Shown: positions 16,268 to 24,835, counted from the first letter of the stretch. The stretch is DNA of 38,118 bases from JAABRB01 sp041617635 (GCA_041617635.1 JBFJOO010000033.1:1-38118); one strand, 5' to 3'. Translations and numbers: made by a program. The notes: generated by a model not told the origin, from the letters alone.

Positions 16268-16679
16268 CGACAGCGGCGACCTGCTGGGCCGCGCCGACGA
16301 GGTGTTGGGGAAGGCGGACGCGCTCCTCGCGCGGCATCGGGCGGCGCGCCTGCAGCCCCGTCCGGAGCCCCCGCTCGACTTTCCGCTGCTGACGGACGTG
16401 GTCTCCCAGGCGCCTGCGAACGCGGCGCCCGAGCCACCCGCCGCGCCGGAAGTGGACATCGATGCTCTCGAGCGCGAGCTGCGGCTCCAGTTGCTCGACC
16501 TGATAGGCCCCGAGCTCGAGCGCCTGGTCGAGGCGCGCGTGCATGGGCGCGTCACCGCCAAGGTCGAGGAGATCATGCAGCGCGCGAGCGCCGAGCTCGA
16601 GAGCGAGGTCCGCCGCGCCGTGCGCGAAGCCCTCGCTCAGGTCGTGCGCGAGGAGATCGCGCGCCTGAAAGTGTCCTGA
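16254..16679 (+). CDS. Hypothetical acidic/helical protein between holC and valS
   Basis: 141 residues; the ATG overlaps the end of holC by 14 bases. Three parts are visible: an N-terminal helix (DLLGRADEVLGKADALLARH), a Pro/Ala-rich linker (~40-65) with PLDFPLLTDVV, and a long charged helical C-terminus (~68-141) that may form a coiled coil. No catalytic motif or signal peptide is seen. Betaproteobacterial genomes often have a comparable small gene here, but I do not recognise a named family. Tight overlap suggests expression with pepA-holC. Confidence 0.75.
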   Translation: MATDDDSGDLLGRADEVLGKADALLARHRAARLQPRPEPPLDFPLLTDVVSQAPANAAPEPPAAPEVDIDALERELRLQLLDLIGPELERLVEARVHGRVTAKVEEIMQRASAELESEVRRAVREALAQVVREEIARLKVS

Positions 16680-16718
16680 CCGGCGCCGCAAATCGGGCGC
16701 GCCGCGCCGCTCCTGGGG

Positions 16719-16752
16719 AAAAACGCTCGGCAAACCAGCGGGTTGCCGAGCG
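16719..16752 (-). terminator. Perfect 10-bp hairpin upstream of valS, terminator-like on the minus strand
   Basis: CGCTCGGCAA (16724-16733) and TTGCCGAGCG (16743-16752) are exact inverted repeats around a 9-base loop. Read on the minus strand the stem is followed by five T residues (complement of 16719-16723), the form of an intrinsic terminator. No minus-strand gene ends here, so it may stop antisense transcription. It could also be a protein-binding dyad, as it sits just upstream of the valS -10 box. Confidence 0.55.
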
Positions 16753-16760
16753 GCATCGGC

Positions 16761-16766
16761 TATAAT
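16761..16766 (+). promoter_or_regulatory. Candidate -10 box of the valS promoter
   Basis: A perfect TATAAT 40 bases before the valS ATG in GC-rich sequence. The nearest -35-like sequence (TTGCCG, 16743-16748) is only 12 bases away and lies in the right arm of the hairpin, so the -35 element is uncertain. Confidence 0.45.
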
Positions 16767-16805
16767 TCGCGGCTCGCCGCGCCCCGCATCCCGCCCCCGA
16801 TCCCC

Positions 16806-19631
16806 ATGGAACTTCCCAAGAGCTTCGACCCCCACGCCACCGAGGATCGCTGGTATCCGGTGTGGGAGTCGCGCGGATACTTCGCGGCGGGCGCAGCCGA
16901 CGCCGCGCCAGGGTTCGCGATCCAGCTTCCCCCGCCGAACGTCACCGGAACGCTGCACATGGGGCATGCGTTCAACCAGACGATCATGGATGCGCTCACC
17001 CGCTACCACCGGATGCGGGGGTTCAACACCCTGTGGCTGCCGGGCACCGACCACGCCGGCATCGCGACCCAGATCGTCGTCGAGCGCCAGCTCGAAGCCG
17101 AGGGCACCTCGCGTGCGAGTGTCGGCCGCGAGCGCTTCATCGAGAAGGTCTGGGCCTGGCGCGCGGAATCCGGATCGACCATCACGCGTCAGATGCGGCG
17201 CCTCGGCGATTCATGCGATTGGGGGCGCGAGTACTTCACGATGGACGAGAAGCTGTCGAAGGTGGTCACCGAGACCTTCGTGCGGCTGTACGAGCTCGGC
17301 CTAATCTATCGCGGCAAGCGGCTGGTCAACTGGGACCCGAAGCTGAAGAGCGCGGTGTCCGATCTGGAGGTCGAGAGCGCCGAGGAGGATGGCAAGCTCT
17401 GGCACATCCGCTACCCGCGGGTCGACGGCAAGGGCGCCGTCGTGGTGGCCACGACGCGACCCGAGACGATGCTCGGAGACGTCGCGGTCGCGGTCAATCC
17501 GCGTGACGACCGCTATCGCGACCTCGTCGGTAGAGAGGTGGAACTGCCGCTCACCGGACGCCGCATCCCGGTGATCGCCGACGATTACGTCGACCCCGAA
17601 TTCGGCACCGGATGCGTCAAGATCACTCCGGCCCACGACTTCAACGACTGGCAGGTCGGGCAGCGGCACACGCTCCCGGCGATCAACGTCCTCACACTGG
17701 ACGCGAAGATCAACGAGAACGGGCCGCCGGCTTTCCGGGGTCTGGATCGCTTCGATGCCCGCAAACGCGTGCTCGCCGACCTCGAGGCGCAGGGGCTGGT
17801 CGATTCCGTGCGCCCGCACAAGATGATGGTCCCGCGCTGCGGCCGCACGAACGAGATCGTCGAGCCGCTGCTCACCGACCAGTGGTTCGTCGCGATGTCG
17901 GCGCCGGCGCCCGAGGGGACGCACTATCCCGGAAAATCGATCGCCGCCGTCGCGCTCGAGGCCGTCGCGCGCGGCGACGTGGCGATCGTCCCCGAGACCT
18001 GGACGAGCGTCTACAACCAGTGGCTGGAGAACATCCAGGACTGGTGCATCTCGCGCCAGCTCTGGTGGGGCCACCAGATTCCCGCGTGGCACGGCGAGGG
18101 CGGCGAGATCTTCGTGGCGCGCGACGCGGCAGCCGCGCACGCCCAGGCCCGCGCGAAGGGATATGCCGGCGCGCTCGCGCGCGATCCCGATGTCCTCGAT
18201 ACCTGGTTCTCGTCCGCCCTGGTCTGTCACTCGACGCTCGGCTGGCCCGATCCGCAGGGAGCGGACGTCCGGGCCTACGAGCTCTACCTGCCCTCGTCGG
18301 TGCTCGTAACGGGCTTCGACATCATCTTCTTCTGGGTGGCCAGGATGATCATGATGACGACGTTCTTCACCGGGCGGGTTCCGTTCCGGCACGTCTACAT
18401 CCACGGCCTGATCCGCGACGCCGAGGGCAAGAAGATGTCGAAGTCGGAGGGCAACACGCTCGACCCCGTCGATATCATCGACGGGGTCGCGCTCCCCGAT
18501 CTGCTCGCGAAGCGCACCACGGGCCTGCGCAGGCCCGAGGACGCCCCGCGCATCGAGGCCAAGACCCGCCGCGAATTTCCGGACGGCATTCCTGCGTACG
18601 GCTCCGACGCGCTGCGCTTCACGATGGCGGCCTATGCGACGCTCGGACGCAACATCAACTTCGATCTCAAGCGTTGCGAGGGGTACCGGAACTTCTGCAA
18701 TAAGCTGTGGAACGCCACGCGTTTCGTGCTGATGAACACGGAAGGCAAGGACTGCGGCGCGGATGACTCCCTGCCGGTCGAGCTCTCGTTCGTCGATCGC
18801 TGGATCGTCAGCGCGCTGCAGCGCGCGGAAGCCGACGTGGCGCGGGGGTTCGCGGAGTACCGGCTGGACAACGTCGCAAGCGCGGTCTACCGGTTCGTCT
18901 GGGATGAGTACTGCGACTGGTATGTGGAGCTCGCGAAAGTCCAGCTGCAGGATCCCGATCCGGCGCGCAGCCGCGGCACGCGCCGCACCCTGGTGAGAGT
19001 GCTCGAAGCCACGCTGCGCCTTGCGCACCCCCTCATCCCGTTCATCACCGAAGAGCTCTGGCAGAAAGTCGCGCCGCTCGCCGGAAAGGCGGGGGCGAGC
19101 GTGATGATCGCGCCTTTCCCGCAGGCGCAGCCGGAAAGGATCGATCCGGCCGCCGAAAGCGAGGTCGCCACGCTGAAAGCGCTGACCGACGCGTGCCGCA
19201 ATCTGCGCGGCGAGATGGGTGTCGCGCCGGGGGAGCGCATTCCGCTGTTCGCCCAGGGCACGGCCGCGGAGCTCGAGCGGTTCTTTCCCTATATGCGCGT
19301 GCTCGCACGCCTGTCCGAGGCGCGCAGCGTCGCCAAGCTTCCCGAGGCGGACGCGCCGGTCGCCATCGTCGGCGAGACCCGGCTGATGCTCAAGATCGAG
19401 ATCGACGTCGCGGCGGAGATCGCCCGGCTGGGAAAAGAGCGCGCGCGCGTCGCGGGCGAGCTCGGCAAGGCGCGCGCGAAGCTCGCCAACGCGAGCTTCG
19501 TCGAGCGCGCGCCGGCGTCCGTCGTGGCCCAGGAGCGCGAGCGCCTGGCGGGATTCGAGGCGACGCTCGCAAAGCTCGACGAGCAGCTCGCCAAGCTGCG
19601 CCAGCAGCTCAGGGCGAAGGCCGAATCCTGA
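16806..19631 (+). CDS. valS: Valyl-tRNA synthetase
   Basis: 941 residues from the ATG at 16806 (MELPKSFDPHATEDRWYPVW). A class I synthetase charging tRNA-Val. The HIGH-type motif is PPNVTGTLHMGHA and the KMSKS motif is GKKMSKSEGNTLDP. The editing domain lies between them (VATTRPETMLGD). The anticodon-binding helical domain (about 640-830) is followed by a C-terminal coiled coil (about 875-941) rich in Lys, Glu and Arg. Full length for the family. Its promoter seems to lie within the 126-base gap after the hypothetical gene. Confidence 0.97.
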   Translation: MELPKSFDPHATEDRWYPVWESRGYFAAGAADAAPGFAIQLPPPNVTGTLHMGHAFNQTIMDALTRYHRMRGFNTLWLPGTDHAGIATQIVVERQLEAEGTSRASVGRERFIEKVWAWRAESGSTITRQMRRLGDSCDWGREYFTMDEKLSKVVTETFVRLYELGLIYRGKRLVNWDPKLKSAVSDLEVESAEEDGKLWHIRYPRVDGKGAVVVATTRPETMLGDVAVAVNPRDDRYRDLVGREVELPLTGRRIPVIADDYVDPEFGTGCVKITPAHDFNDWQVGQRHTLPAINVLTLDAKINENGPPAFRGLDRFDARKRVLADLEAQGLVDSVRPHKMMVPRCGRTNEIVEPLLTDQWFVAMSAPAPEGTHYPGKSIAAVALEAVARGDVAIVPETWTSVYNQWLENIQDWCISRQLWWGHQIPAWHGEGGEIFVARDAAAAHAQARAKGYAGALARDPDVLDTWFSSALVCHSTLGWPDPQGADVRAYELYLPSSVLVTGFDIIFFWVARMIMMTTFFTGRVPFRHVYIHGLIRDAEGKKMSKSEGNTLDPVDIIDGVALPDLLAKRTTGLRRPEDAPRIEAKTRREFPDGIPAYGSDALRFTMAAYATLGRNINFDLKRCEGYRNFCNKLWNATRFVLMNTEGKDCGADDSLPVELSFVDRWIVSALQRAEADVARGFAEYRLDNVASAVYRFVWDEYCDWYVELAKVQLQDPDPARSRGTRRTLVRVLEATLRLAHPLIPFITEELWQKVAPLAGKAGASVMIAPFPQAQPERIDPAAESEVATLKALTDACRNLRGEMGVAPGERIPLFAQGTAAELERFFPYMRVLARLSEARSVAKLPEADAPVAIVGETRLMLKIEIDVAAEIARLGKERARVAGELGKARAKLANASFVERAPASVVAQERERLAGFEATLAKLDEQLAKLRQQLRAKAES

Positions 19632-19674
19632 CGGAAGTGCGGACTTTGCCGGCGGTCGTCCATCGGCCCATGCC

Positions 19675-20931
19675 GTGAAGCAGGCGCTGCGCGCGCTTCA
19701 GTCGCGCAACTTCCGGATTTTCTACGCCGGAATGGCGGTCTCGATCTTCGGCACCTGGATGCAGACCGTCGGCGCGAGCTGGCTCGTCTACCGCCTGACC
19801 GGCTCCGCGTTTCTCCTCGGCCTGGTCGCCGCCGCGCAGCAGCTGCCGATGCTGTTTCTCGCGCCGGTCGCCGGCGTGCTCGCCGATCGCGTCGACCGCC
19901 GCAAGCTGCTCATCGCGACCCAGGTCCTCACGCTGTTGCAGGCCGCGACGCTCACCGCGCTCACGTTCACGGACGTGGTCACGCCCACCCACGTCGTCCT
20001 CGTGTCGCTCGCCCTCGGCCTCGTCAACGCGGTGGAGACGCCGACACGCCAGGCATTCCTGCTCGAGATGGTGGAGTCCAAACAGGATCTGCCCAATGCG
20101 ATCGCGCTGCAATCGATGATGTTCAATACCGCGCGGCTCGTGGGTCCCACCATCGCGGGCTTCATCGTCGCCGGATTCGGGGAGGCGTGGTGCTTTGCGC
20201 TGAATACCGTGTCCTACGTGGCGATTCTCGTCGCGTACGCGCGGGTTCGGGTGCGGCCCCGCGCTGCCGGGCGCGCGCCCGCGAACCTGCTCGTGGAGCT
20301 CGCGGACGGGTTCCGCTGGGTGTTCGGCCTGATGCCGGCACGGCGGCTGATCCTGCTCGTCGCCGCGATTTCGTTCTTCAGCGCGCCGTGGCAACCGCTC
20401 ATGCCCATCGTCGCGGCGGAGCGCTTCGGCGGCGATTCGCGCACGTTCGGCTTCCTCATCGGCGCGGTAGGCGCGGGTGCGCTGTGCGGAACGCTCTTTC
20501 TCGCATTCCGCAGCTCGGTGCGCGGGCTCGGCAAGCTGATTGCCGGTGCGAGCCTCGCCGCCGGCATCGGCCTCACGCTGTTCGCGGTGGCCCCCCGTCT
20601 CTGGCTCGCGCTCGCGTTTCTGCCCGTGCTGGGCTTCGGCGTGATCGTCGCGGCCGCATCGACCAACACCATCCTGCAGACGATCGCCGACGAGGACAAG
20701 CGCGCGCGCATCATCAGCATCTACGTGATGATCTTTCTCGGCATGAGCCCGATCGGCAACTTTCTCGCCGGGGCGCTGGCGGAATGGGTCGGCGCGCGCT
20801 GGACGCTCGTGAGCTACGGTGTGCTGCTCACTCTTGCCTCGGGACTATTTGTGCGCGGGTACGCGAGCTGGCGCAGGGCCATGCGCCCGGTCTACGAGCG
20901 GCACGGCGTGATCCCCGAGGCCGATACTTGA
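19675..20931 (+). CDS. MFS transporter, enterobactin-exporter-like (MFS_3/DHA3 type)
   Basis: 418 residues from a GTG 43 bases after valS. About 12 hydrophobic segments. It begins ALQSRNFRIFYAGMAVSIFG and GTWMQTVGASWLVYRLTGSA, typical of this exporter family. The loop after helix 2 has the MFS signature LADRVDRRKLL, and VNAVETPTRQAFLLEMV is also characteristic. Proton-driven export of a small molecule is likely; the substrate cannot be read from sequence. It converges with the receiver-like gene on the other strand, whose stop is 31 bases away. Confidence 0.88.
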   Translation: MKQALRALQSRNFRIFYAGMAVSIFGTWMQTVGASWLVYRLTGSAFLLGLVAAAQQLPMLFLAPVAGVLADRVDRRKLLIATQVLTLLQAATLTALTFTDVVTPTHVVLVSLALGLVNAVETPTRQAFLLEMVESKQDLPNAIALQSMMFNTARLVGPTIAGFIVAGFGEAWCFALNTVSYVAILVAYARVRVRPRAAGRAPANLLVELADGFRWVFGLMPARRLILLVAAISFFSAPWQPLMPIVAAERFGGDSRTFGFLIGAVGAGALCGTLFLAFRSSVRGLGKLIAGASLAAGIGLTLFAVAPRLWLALAFLPVLGFGVIVAAASTNTILQTIADEDKRARIISIYVMIFLGMSPIGNFLAGALAEWVGARWTLVSYGVLLTLASGLFVRGYASWRRAMRPVYERHGVIPEADT

Positions 20932-20962
20932 CACCGCGAACCCGGTCGCGCGACACCGCGAC

Positions 20963-21328
20963 TCAGCTTGCGCCCCAAGCGTACTGCGCGCAGAAGGTCG
21001 GCAGGCGCGCGACGATCTCGGCGCGCTCGAAGAACCGGTCGGCGCGCGCGAGCCGCGCCGCATCTCGCAGGGCCCGCGCGCCGCCGAAGCAAAAGGCCGG
21101 CAGATTGAGCATCAGCTCCACCCGCAGCTCCTGGAGCACCTCGAGCGGGTCGAAGGCCTCCGCTTCGTCCAGATCGAGCAGCATGAAGCGATGCTGGAGG
21201 ATTTCCTCGAAACCCCCAACGGCGTCAAGCGACGTGACCGTGTTCATCTCCCACTTTTCCGGCAGCGCGGCACGCAAGTCACTCGCGAGTCGCGCATCGC
21301 GACTCATCAGGATGAAGCGGCGCCGCAT
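20963..21328 (-). CDS. Hypothetical receiver-like (CheY-fold) protein
   Basis: 121 residues from the ATG at 21328; a second ATG at 21307 is also possible. The pattern ILMSRDARLASDLRAALP, a central LLDLDE strand end and a later hydrophobic strand (NLPAFCFGG) resemble an alternating alpha/beta response-regulator receiver. The conserved phospho-acceptor context is not complete: LLDLDE could supply the Asp, but the usual downstream Thr/Ser and Lys are not obvious. No output domain follows. It is 44 bases downstream of the FecR-domain gene. It may be a pseudo-receiver; confidence in the fold is modest. Confidence 0.6.
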   Translation of the reverse strand: MRRRFILMSRDARLASDLRAALPEKWEMNTVTSLDAVGGFEEILQHRFMLLDLDEAEAFDPLEVLQELRVELMLNLPAFCFGGARALRDAARLARADRFFERAEIVARLPTFCAQYAWGAS

Positions 21329-21372
21329 CCGGGACGCGACTGAGGGGACGGACGGATGAGCCACGCCGCGTT

Positions 21373-22032
21373 CTACTTGTAGACTCCTGGCGCGAACGGA
21401 ACTTCGCGTCCCACCAGCGACTCGAGCATGACGAGCTCGGCATCGGCGTGATTCTGCATCGGCGCTCTGGCGATCATGGCCGCACCGGTCGCATACACGT
21501 ACCGCGGCTCGTCGTGGTGCCTGGTCTCGATGGTCTCGCGGTGGCTGGCGTTCGCGGTTGCCTCGATGTCCGACCTGCCATAGCACGTGCAGATGTAGCT
21601 GCGCGTGGGCTCGCTCTCCACGTAAAGGCCCGTGCCGCGAATTCCCACCGTGGCGGTGCTCGTGATCACGCGCTTCGGCCGGCCGCGCTCGAATACCGAG
21701 AGCACTGCGCCGGTGATGACGCGAAAACCGGTCAAGATGACCGCGCCCGCCGATCCGCCAAGCTCGAGGCGCGTGTTCTCCCGGACCAGGAACGCGTCCT
21801 TGTTCGCCACGAACACGAGCTCGGCGCCGCTTCCGGTCACGATCACGTCGCCCGCCTTGAGCGGCATCTTTTCCGTCGCGGTCCGGTTGTTCACGAGCAC
21901 CGTGCCCTTGATCCGATATACGCCCGACTCCACCGCGCCGAGCGCGAGGGCGTCCTGGATCACGCGCAGCGGCGACACGGCCGCGGCAGCCGCGGCGCCC
22001 AGGGTACCTTGCAGTAGGCTTCGGCGCTTCAT
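21373..22032 (-). CDS. FecR-domain protein with twin-arginine signal
   Basis: 219 residues from the ATG at 22032. The N-terminus KRRSLLQGTLGAAAAAAV fits a Tat signal (RRSLLQ plus an Ala-rich hydrophobic stretch), so export in folded form is likely. Residues ~40-150 match the FecR fold: GTVLVNNRTATEKMPLKAGD, then DAFLVRENTRLELGG and a TVGIRGTGLYVE block. It lacks the N-terminal membrane anchor and anti-sigma helix of classic FecR, so it is a periplasmic FecR-domain protein rather than a sigma regulator. ICTCYG places two Cys in the C-terminal part, perhaps a disulfide. It follows the ligase-like gene closely. Confidence 0.8.
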   Translation of the reverse strand: MKRRSLLQGTLGAAAAAAVSPLRVIQDALALGAVESGVYRIKGTVLVNNRTATEKMPLKAGDVIVTGSGAELVFVANKDAFLVRENTRLELGGSAGAVILTGFRVITGAVLSVFERGRPKRVITSTATVGIRGTGLYVESEPTRSYICTCYGRSDIEATANASHRETIETRHHDEPRYVYATGAAMIARAPMQNHADAELVMLESLVGREVPFAPGVYK

Positions 22033-22069
22033 CTGCAGCGCTGCCTCGCTTCCATTCTTGTGGCAATGC

Positions 22070-22897
22070 TCACGCGGTTGCCTCGATCCTCTCGCGGCGC
22101 GACAAGACGGGCGCTCCATCCGCCATAGCAAGCGTGAGCGCCGCGTTCAGCTTGATTCCCCCGGGGACGCGTCGAGTGCCGGCCTCGATCGGCTCGGCGA
22201 GCTCGGTGCGCCAGCTCTGGATCTCGGCAGCTGCCACGTGATCCACCGCACCCGGACGCAGTCGCCAACCGAACTGCTTCACTAGTGCCGCTTGAAACGC
22301 AGCTTGCACGCGGTCCACGTCCGGAACGGTGCCGTGCTCGGCCCAGTCCGTCATGGCCAGATCCATCGCTTCGCGCAGGCGCGACCGAAACGCCGGCGAG
22401 GCGACGGCGACCGAGCGCGCGAAACGCTCGCGCGGAAACCGCATCAAGAAGCTCGACGCGACCACCGCCGAGCACCCGATCGTCGCCGCGCCACTGCCGG
22501 CGATCTTGCGACCCGCAAGCCACAAGTCCTCCGCATGGCGTTCCACCGGCAGCCCGAAGTCCCGGAATGTCGCGATCGCGGGTGCGAGCGCCCATGCGTA
22601 CCAGTCCGCGACCCGCAGCGGAACCGATTCGAGCGGTGCGATGAGCGCATAGCTCAGCTGCATCTCGTCCACCCACACCATGCCTCCCCCAAGCGGCCGG
22701 CGCAGCACGGGTACGTCGAGAACGTCGGCGAGCTCACACGTCCCCTGGCTCTGGCCGAGGCAAATGTGCGCCCCGGCCCGGCCCCAGACCACGGCGGGCG
22801 TCGGGTTCGTCATTTGCGCGGCGGCGATTCCGGCGTATGTCGAATGGAATGTCAGGGGATCGGTGAAGCCGAGATCGAACCAGCGCGCCGGTATCAT
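22070..22897 (-). CDS. Lipoate--protein ligase A/LipB-fold protein (BPL_LplA_LipB family), second copy in window
   Basis: 275 residues; the ATG overlaps the previous stop (ATGA). The cofactor-transferase fold is shown by LRRPLGGGMVWVDEMQLSYA, corresponding to the RRxxGGG motif of lipoate ligases, and DLWLAGRKIAGSGAA, which supplies the conserved lysine (Lys131). The residue after RR that is usually Ser/Thr is Pro-Leu here, and no accessory C-terminal domain of the sLpl(AB) kind is present. Family members transfer lipoyl or octanoyl groups to carrier proteins. It differs clearly from the ligase at 28605-29663. Its nearness to a lipoate-dependent sulfur locus makes a role in lipoyl or octanoyl transfer plausible, but this is inference. 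Confidence 0.8.
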   Translation of the reverse strand: MIPARWFDLGFTDPLTFHSTYAGIAAAQMTNPTPAVVWGRAGAHICLGQSQGTCELADVLDVPVLRRPLGGGMVWVDEMQLSYALIAPLESVPLRVADWYAWALAPAIATFRDFGLPVERHAEDLWLAGRKIAGSGAATIGCSAVVASSFLMRFPRERFARSVAVASPAFRSRLREAMDLAMTDWAEHGTVPDVDRVQAAFQAALVKQFGWRLRPGAVDHVAAAEIQSWRTELAEPIEAGTRRVPGGIKLNAALTLAMADGAPVLSRRERIEATA

Positions 22898-23283
22898 GCG
22901 TCGCCCGGCTTGAAGTACTTCTCGAAGTAGAAATCGCGCCGATTGAGGGCATCGAGCGCGCCGGCGCGCTCGTGCACACCCTGCTGGAGTATCGCGGCGA
23001 GGTGCTCGCCCTGCTCCGCATCCAGGATGTGGATCCGCTGATACAGGTTCTCGTCGACGATCAGAAACTGCGCCGCCATGCCCTCGGGCCGCTCGAGGTG
23101 CAGCAACCAGGCGCGATTTTCCGGGTCCTCGGGATCGAGGGGCGAGAGGACCACCCTGCCGAGCCAGGCGAGCCGCGCCACTTGATTGAACTGCCGGATC
23201 TCGAGTTTCTTGCCCTTCTTGTATTTCGCGAGCTCGTTCCGGAGCGTCCCGACGTCGGTCAGCGGAATCGTTTTCGGTGCCAT
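22894..23283 (-). CDS. Hypothetical protein, co-translated with the ligase-like gene
   Basis: 129 residues from the ATG at 23283; an upstream extension in frame would run into the terminator of the preceding gene and is unlikely. The chain starts MAPKTIPLTDVGTLRNELAK, has a basic patch (KYKKGKKLEIRQFNQ), a stretch VVLSPLDPEDPENRAWLLHL, and ends RRDFYFEKYFKPGDA. No signal peptide, membrane helix or metal motif. I do not recognise the family. Its stop overlaps the start of the lipoate-ligase-like gene by four bases, so the two products probably act together. Confidence 0.75.
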   Translation of the reverse strand: MAPKTIPLTDVGTLRNELAKYKKGKKLEIRQFNQVARLAWLGRVVLSPLDPEDPENRAWLLHLERPEGMAAQFLIVDENLYQRIHILDAEQGEHLAAILQQGVHERAGALDALNRRDFYFEKYFKPGDA

Positions 23284-23317
23284 GGCACGAGTTTCACCAA
23301 TCTGCCTGCGCCATGCA

Positions 23318-23345
23318 AGAAAAAGCCCCGCACGGCGCGGGGCTT
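23318..23345 (-). terminator. Intrinsic terminator after the FadL-type gene
   Basis: On the minus strand AAGCCCCGC, loop GCCGT, GCGGGGCTT form a 9-bp stem followed by TTTCTT, a textbook rho-independent terminator. It begins 27 bases after the stop of the porin gene and probably ends the sulfur-locus transcript. The next gene starts only 35 bases further on. Confidence 0.9.
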
Positions 23346-23371
23346 GCTCGGCGATTCGGGACAATGTGATG

Positions 23372-24709
23372 TCAGAACTTCATGCCCCACGCGATGCCGA
23401 GCCCGTTCTCGGACAACGAGATCTTTTCCGTGCCCCCGACATTGAAGTAGGGATTGGTCGCAGGGCCGGTCACGTCTTTGTTGAACGCATGGAAGTACAT
23501 CCCGGTGAGCTCGGATCCCCCCGGGAGCGTGTAGGTGAAGCCGAGCGTGACATGGTGCTGGACCACTCCCGGCGCCAGGATGTTGAACGTCACGTCCTGC
23601 GATCCGATCGGATTCTGGCTGTAGTTGTAGCCGGCGCGCACCAGCCAGGCATTGTTGATCCGGTATTCGCCGCCGAGCTTCACGACGCTGATGTCGCTCC
23701 AGCCGAAGCCGATGCTGTTCGCGCTCGCGCCCAGGCATCCCGCGCCGACACCCGGCCCGGCCGGGAAGGTCGGCATGCAGCCTGGGGCCCTGCTCGTGTT
23801 GCCCACCGAATTTACCTGGCTGTAATAAATGCGCACGTAATCGGCAGTGAGCAGCAGATTCGAGGTGGCCTGCCAGGCGGCGCCGAGTCCCCAGTTCATC
23901 GGGATGTCGAAATCGCCTTGCTCGGCGAAGAGGCCGCGGTACTTGTCGAACTCTTTCATGTAGATCTTGCTCTGGAACGTCGCGCCGAGCCTCACGGTGG
24001 GCGTGACCTGGCCGGTCCAGCCGATGCGCACGCCCCATCCGGTCGAGGTGTCGTGACCCCGGTTGGTCAGATTGGCGGGGTCCGAGGAGATCGCCGCAAA
24101 GGGCTGCAGCCCGTAGGCCTCGAAGCGCTGGTAGGCAAAGAGCGGCGCGATGCCCACGGAATGCTGCGGGTGGAACTTCCACGCAAGCGTCGGCGCGATG
24201 ATGAGTTGCGAGAGGTCGACGCCGAGATCGCCCTGTCCACACAGCAGGTTCGATGCCGGCGCGCCCGGGCCGCATCGCCCGGCGGGAATCGTGTTTCCCG
24301 GATACTTGGTGTTCATCCCGCCATTGCCGTAGACAGTGACTCCAAGCGACAGATCAGGCCTGATGAGGTAGTTGAAGCCGCCCTCGGGGATCAAGAAGCT
24401 CTTGTCGCCGTTGCCGCTCGCCGTGCCGTCGAGATTGCCGAGACCGAATCCCGTGCTGCCGGAGCGGCTCGCCTCGCGGTCGGGGCGGAACCATTGGAGT
24501 CCGATGTCGAACCGGTTGCCCGCCCACACCATGTTGGCCGGGTTGCTCGCGCCGCCGAACGAATCGTCGGTCATGGCGATGGCCGCGCCGCCGCGCCCCA
24601 GGGACTTCATGCCGTAGCCGTGCGCGAAATAGCCGTCCGTCGCATGCACCGCGCCGGGCAATACGATTCCCATGACGGCGAGCGCCGCCGCAATACGCTT
24701 GATCTTCAT
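23372..24709 (-). CDS. FadL/OmpP1/TodX-family outer-membrane porin
   Basis: 445 residues from the ATG at 24709, with AGGGAGG seven bases upstream. A signal peptide (residues 1-23, ending VHA|TDG) is followed by the family N-terminus YFAHGYGMKSLGRGGAAIAM and SNPANMV, the hatch region that occludes the barrel. The chain ends with Phe (GIAWGMKF), as outer-membrane barrels do. FadL proteins pass hydrophobic molecules across the outer membrane. No fatty-acid degradation gene is near; it is the last gene before the terminator of the sHdr locus, so hydrophobic sulfur or an organosulfur compound is a reasonable but unproven substrate. Cys pairs in extracellular-type loops (RCGPG and LLCGQ; PGCMP and GCLGA) may form disulfides. 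Confidence 0.9.
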   Translation of the reverse strand: MKIKRIAAALAVMGIVLPGAVHATDGYFAHGYGMKSLGRGGAAIAMTDDSFGGASNPANMVWAGNRFDIGLQWFRPDREASRSGSTGFGLGNLDGTASGNGDKSFLIPEGGFNYLIRPDLSLGVTVYGNGGMNTKYPGNTIPAGRCGPGAPASNLLCGQGDLGVDLSQLIIAPTLAWKFHPQHSVGIAPLFAYQRFEAYGLQPFAAISSDPANLTNRGHDTSTGWGVRIGWTGQVTPTVRLGATFQSKIYMKEFDKYRGLFAEQGDFDIPMNWGLGAAWQATSNLLLTADYVRIYYSQVNSVGNTSRAPGCMPTFPAGPGVGAGCLGASANSIGFGWSDISVVKLGGEYRINNAWLVRAGYNYSQNPIGSQDVTFNILAPGVVQHHVTLGFTYTLPGGSELTGMYFHAFNKDVTGPATNPYFNVGGTEKISLSENGLGIAWGMKF

Positions 24710-24733
24710 CCTGCCTCCCTGTCGACCGAGAAA

Positions 24734-24752
24734 CGGTCCGACCCGCGGACCG
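24734..24752 (-). promoter_or_regulatory. Hairpin in the leader of the FadL-type gene
   Basis: CGGTCCG, a 5-base loop, then CGGACCG: a perfect 7-bp stem whose downstream side on the minus strand is TTTCTC, 24 bases before the porin ATG. It could weaken read-through from dsrE2 or stabilise a processed mRNA end. The T-tract is short. Confidence 0.35.
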
Positions 24753-24835
24753 AACAACGGACCCCAAAAGCGTGCCATGCGCGGCCCCTGCTGGAACCGA
24801 TCCGACGTCTTGTCCCGACGCTCGGAGAAATACGC

